DNA from: Echinococcus granulosus
Taxonomy: Eukaryota > Platyhelminthes > Cestoda > Cyclophyllidea > Taeniidae
Direction: 5' to 3'
Length of the DNA: 64,000 bases
NCBI RefSeq assembly: GCF_000524195.1
Contig: NW_020170388.1
Location: forward strand, 953,348 to 1,017,347
The notes under the pieces were generated by a model that was not told the origin of the DNA, made no database searches, and was given only the letters and a program-made list of their open reading frames with translations. The first letter of the stretch is position 1; every line of letters starts with the position of its first letter. The position numbers and the translations under genes were made by a program. Shown piece after piece: positions 60,429 to 64,000 of the stretch.

Positions 60429-63400
60429 GCACATAGTAGAACATTAAAACGTGAAATTCTTTTTAATTATTGCACACGATGGAGCCTACCTTGGCTGACG
60501 TAGTACATTCAAACTTTCAGTGCTTCAAATTATTCGCCTTTATTTTTATGGTAAACAAAATGCCTCAAGAGCTTTAATTGCCATTCATAAATTTGATGAG
60601 TAAATGTCGAGGCGCCTGGTTCAAATTATGCTGCTAATTTTCCTCGTGACAGTTTTCCGCCGCAGGTTGTTTTCTCATGGATAGTCATGTGACGTGCGTT
60701 CACCATTGAGTTCCCGTTGTGCTTACTTTAAAGGCACCATATTTTAACTAATGTTACTTTTTTATTAACCCTGACGTCGTGGTAGACACTTTTCCTGTTG
60801 CTAATTCCGAATGCTGCAAGCATAGAGCGAATTTGTTCTGTAAATGCATCAGTTTTACCGACATTTTATGTCAAAATGCTCAACATAATTTGACTTTGTA
60901 CCCCGATGGTTGGTTGCATTATGGCTGTTCCCGTCTTCCCCATCGTAGTAGGTGTACATCTTGCAATGGGATGGTAGTTGCTGCAATACCTCCACTGAAT
61001 TACTTACTTGACTATTTCAAGTCTTAAAAAGTGTTTCAATGAAGGTATTTTTATTGCATTCATGAGTGGTTTCTTTCATAGCTGACCCATGTTTTGAATG
61101 CCAAAACCTAGTGCGGTTTCAAAGTTTTGGGGTTTATTTGCAAACCCCGTATTGTCGGTTGTGCTTGTATTTGTGGACACCTGCTGAGTTGCGGTCTCTT
61201 CAGTGGACGAGTCATGCCACAAAGTCATTAACTTTTTTTGTTTCGATTTCCCTGCGAACAACTTTTTTCCGTGCTTTAAAATGTGTTTTATTTACAGAAG
61301 AGGCGACGAGAAAATAAATGGAAAGGTACTGAACGATGAAGTCATCTGCTGCCCTAGGTGTCCATGTGTCATTTTCCGTGAGAAGACTGCGTTTTCCACT
61401 AATGAGGAAGTGAGTTGTGCGTTAAAATCTAACGATTTTTTGGCTTTCACCATTAAGTAGCATTCTGGTAGTCCTACTTTGCGTACTTGTATCCTCTTAA
61501 GTAGCAAGTGCCATATTTCCGGGCTTTACTGAGCCACTGAAGAGTGTGCTATTTTTAAGTCCCTAAATATGAATGAGTTATTAAAAATGCTCTTTCCGTT
61601 TGATAACTGCTGTGTAGTTCGCAGATTTTAACATCTGGTTCAAACCTGCGTTGCTAACTTTGCAGAAGGTAAAGACATCCATCGGGTAGCGTTTACACAG
61701 CATAATTTGTACTCGTCTGGCAAGTGGAAATTATCAGTCTGGGTGTATTCACAAGGAACGCTGGTCTGCAGAATTTTCGAACCCCTTCACTATTTTTCTT
61801 CGACTGCTTTTTTACCGCTACGCGGCCACTTCAGATTTCCAGTTGTTCTGATTGCGCCGCCTATACACGCCCAAAAATGATGGCGAAAGAGAAAGAGGAC
61901 TAGAGAAAAGGCAAATCAATGGATTACTAGCCACTTGTGCGCGATTTTCCCTTTAATGTGCATTTTTCCTGCAATTGCTGTCTGTATTACTCGCGTAAGA
62001 CAACCATAGTTATTTTTATTGCCTTATGCCATGGTTACTAGATGAAATTAGGATGAATTTCAGCACATTTGGCAATGCGAAATAGTCGAGATCCGCTGAT
62101 ATTTTGGATCATGTCATGAAGTAAATTAAGACTGAGGAACACTTATTAAAAGCAATCAGTAAGGTTAGTCGTGGATAGTAATAAGCTTTATGCAAACTAA
62201 TCGTTTCAATGTCTTTGCATTTCATGCTTGGTTATCATTGGCCACAGAAAACCCTTACCAAATTTTATGTAATTGTGTCTATTAGTTGGCAAAGGGCTCT
62301 GCTACTCCCGCTGCAAAATTGTCTGCTCTCTCGAAGTACTGTATGTAAATCCAGATTTTTACAACCGCAGTTTATGAAGATGGAGGTATCAAATTTACAC
62401 TAGGTGTTGCATTCTAGAATTCTATAATCCTAGGGTGGCGGGGCACAAGTCTAGCTTAACTTATTAATGCACAGAGGGTCTGTTAGTGCACCCGATGATT
62501 TCCTCTTACCTCCGTCTAGTTACAAGGAATCCCATCCACCCATCCTTTTTTTTTCAATGCGGTGAAGCTTTTGCTTTTAGGGGAATCGGGAGTGATGCGA
62601 AGTTAAAAGGCAATTGCTGCTGATAGCAACAAAAAAAATCGCAAGCGCTGAAAGGGAAGCTTCTTTTTTGTCCTTTTGTACTTGTTACCGAGATGTACAA
62701 CAAATAGCAGCCCCTACTACTACTTTGATTGTGTTCCACCTGACGCATAAATTTCCAGATATTCACTTTAGGGGTAAAAATGCTTCAAAATCCATTGGGA
62801 AATAAAGGCGCTTTTCCCAATTGCATCCACTCGAAGTCCAACATTAAAAGTTCTAGCAACTGGGGGCCTTTGCTTGTCACTTCGGACTGCAACTGTTTTT
62901 AAAAAATAAGTTGAAAATAGCTATTTCATTGAAATTTGCGCTTAATTTTGACTGTGCGTTTTTTATCTCGTTCTGAAATTAATTTCTCAAGTAATTTAAT
63001 TTCACTTTTTCCTATGTGTAGCACTTTGCTTTACTGTATAGCGCGATATCAACGTTTTTCTGAGATTTCAAATTTTGCTTTGAGAAGACGTTTATAGTGA
63101 AGTTATGCTTCAATTGTACGCTAAATTTTGCTTTTGCTTATCCAAAAAGTGCAGTGTATTGTGTTCCAACTATGTTTCAATGGGTTTTTTGGGATGTTTT
63201 TGGATACAGAAGTATTGAAAAAACTGACTGTGATATCTATCCAAACTGATGAATTCTAATTTTAAAGTACCTGGAAGCCGTTAGGTGCCGATTTCGCTCA
63301 AAATTTTCCATTGAATAGGTTTCAATGAAAACGAGAAGTCTATGCACCCAATCACCCATAGTATTCAACTATGTAAGCCTGTTTGAATCTTGCAAAATAA

Positions 63401-64000
63401 AGTTGAAGGTAAGCACTGAAAGGTTGACTTGACGGGAAATTAGTGATCTAAGGTTTGACAAATCGTCCTTTATTTTGTCCCAAAGCCCAAAATTTTACTA
63501 ATCGCGAGGACTATCGGTACATACCTTGATCTTGTTTTAGAGATAATATTCAGCTGACTTTAAGTTGTTTTTGAGTAGCATCAGCCGAACAGTTTGTTTC
63601 TTTTTCATCGTGGAGCATTTAATTGCTGCAGTATGATAGCTCACGGTGGAGTAATTGTTTGTGTCCTCAGATTTTTCTCTTTTAAGTTGTGAGAAGGTGG
63701 GTATGTCTCAGTTTATATCTTTAGACATTTAAATCCACATTTACAGTGGCGGCTGCGAATTGTGGGCTGCCGATTTGATTAAAAGCAGAAATATAGTTTC
63801 AATACATAAACGAGGCATTCCGCTATTCTGGTTGGAAGGTTTCAAGGCCATGGCTGGCAGGAGAGATAAGACCTCTAGTAGCTGACCATTAACCAAAGAG
63901 AATTCGATTTCTTAACCATGTCTATCTTAATTTTTACAAGGTGCTGCTGCTCTTTTGAGAAATGCGAGAGAATGTGGAATCAGAACCTGGTTCTCTTACT

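Larger units (their letters stand above)
58425..64000. other. 5.6 kb without a supportable gene
   Basis: Immediately upstream of the cnc-like exons (minus orientation) is a candidate extra 5' exon at 58475-58536. Beyond it are AT-rich DNA, a repeat cluster at 59407-59800 and an AT microsatellite. Open frames at 58584-58934 (minus), 60779-61027 and 61066-61317 (plus) have no recognisable product or splice pattern. The cnc promoter should lie somewhere here, but I cannot place it. Confidence 0.6.

Noticed and set aside
60779..61317. Cys-rich plus-strand open frames
   Set aside because: No zinc-finger or other spacing pattern holds, and no splice or promoter support.
61304..61325. Mini-exon between tttatttacag and gtactg (basic residues) as a SNARE tail exon
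   Set aside because: Too short to judge, and the residues do not match the conserved tail in any frame.

Overview
This is an AT-rich eukaryotic window dominated by two intron-containing protein-coding genes; there is no bacterial, plasmid or viral organisation. The splice layout suggests a flatworm, most likely a tapeworm. Introns fall into a tiny class (36, 41 nt), a class near 70-80 nt (67, 68, 71, 76, 83, 94 nt) and a very long class (1-8 kb). A bimodal short-intron distribution of about 36 and 73 nt is, as I recall, a reported cestode trait. The organism call is inference; I cannot name a species.

Region 1 (about 0.76-43.6 kb, plus strand): 21 consecutive exons of a tomosyn (syntaxin-binding protein 5, STXBP5/STXBP5L) orthologue. 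Reading frame and intron phase can be followed from exon to exon, and the joined protein (about 1,200 codons) aligns in order with animal tomosyn, from the WD repeat containing LLIGYSSG to the conserved segment just before the C-terminal R-SNARE. The 5' part (roughly the first 220 residues by comparison with the human protein) lies upstream of the window. The R-SNARE exons were not found; they are beyond the window, in the assembly gap, or too diverged. The hypervariable loop carries an exon (33254-33720) that could be skipped without breaking frame.

Region 2 (43.6-55 kb): no gene I can support. It holds a 100-N assembly gap (48092-48191), some GC-richer islands, and possibly small remaining tomosyn exons.

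Region 3 (56.0-58.4 kb, minus strand): six exons of a CNC-type bZIP transcription factor (NFE2L/Nrf, Drosophila cnc, nematode skn-1 family). It has a CNC box, a basic region with the family cysteine, a short zipper and an Neh3-like C-terminus ending in a stop codon. The 5' end is uncertain. If tomosyn continues past 58 kb, this gene is nested antisense in one of its introns.

Region 4 (58.5-64 kb): no supportable gene; a tRNA-like/SINE-like element, short tandem repeats and an AT microsatellite.

Mobile-element traces in introns are old and broken: a decayed mariner-like transposase (26.4-26.7 kb), a hAT-like terminal sequence (about 4.15 kb), a tRNA-like element (27.8 kb) and a small dispersed repeat family with members at 7.4, 8.5, 59.5 and 59.6 kb. 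The two genes are not functionally linked as far as the sequence shows: tomosyn restrains SNARE-driven exocytosis, and the CNC factor controls stress-response transcription.
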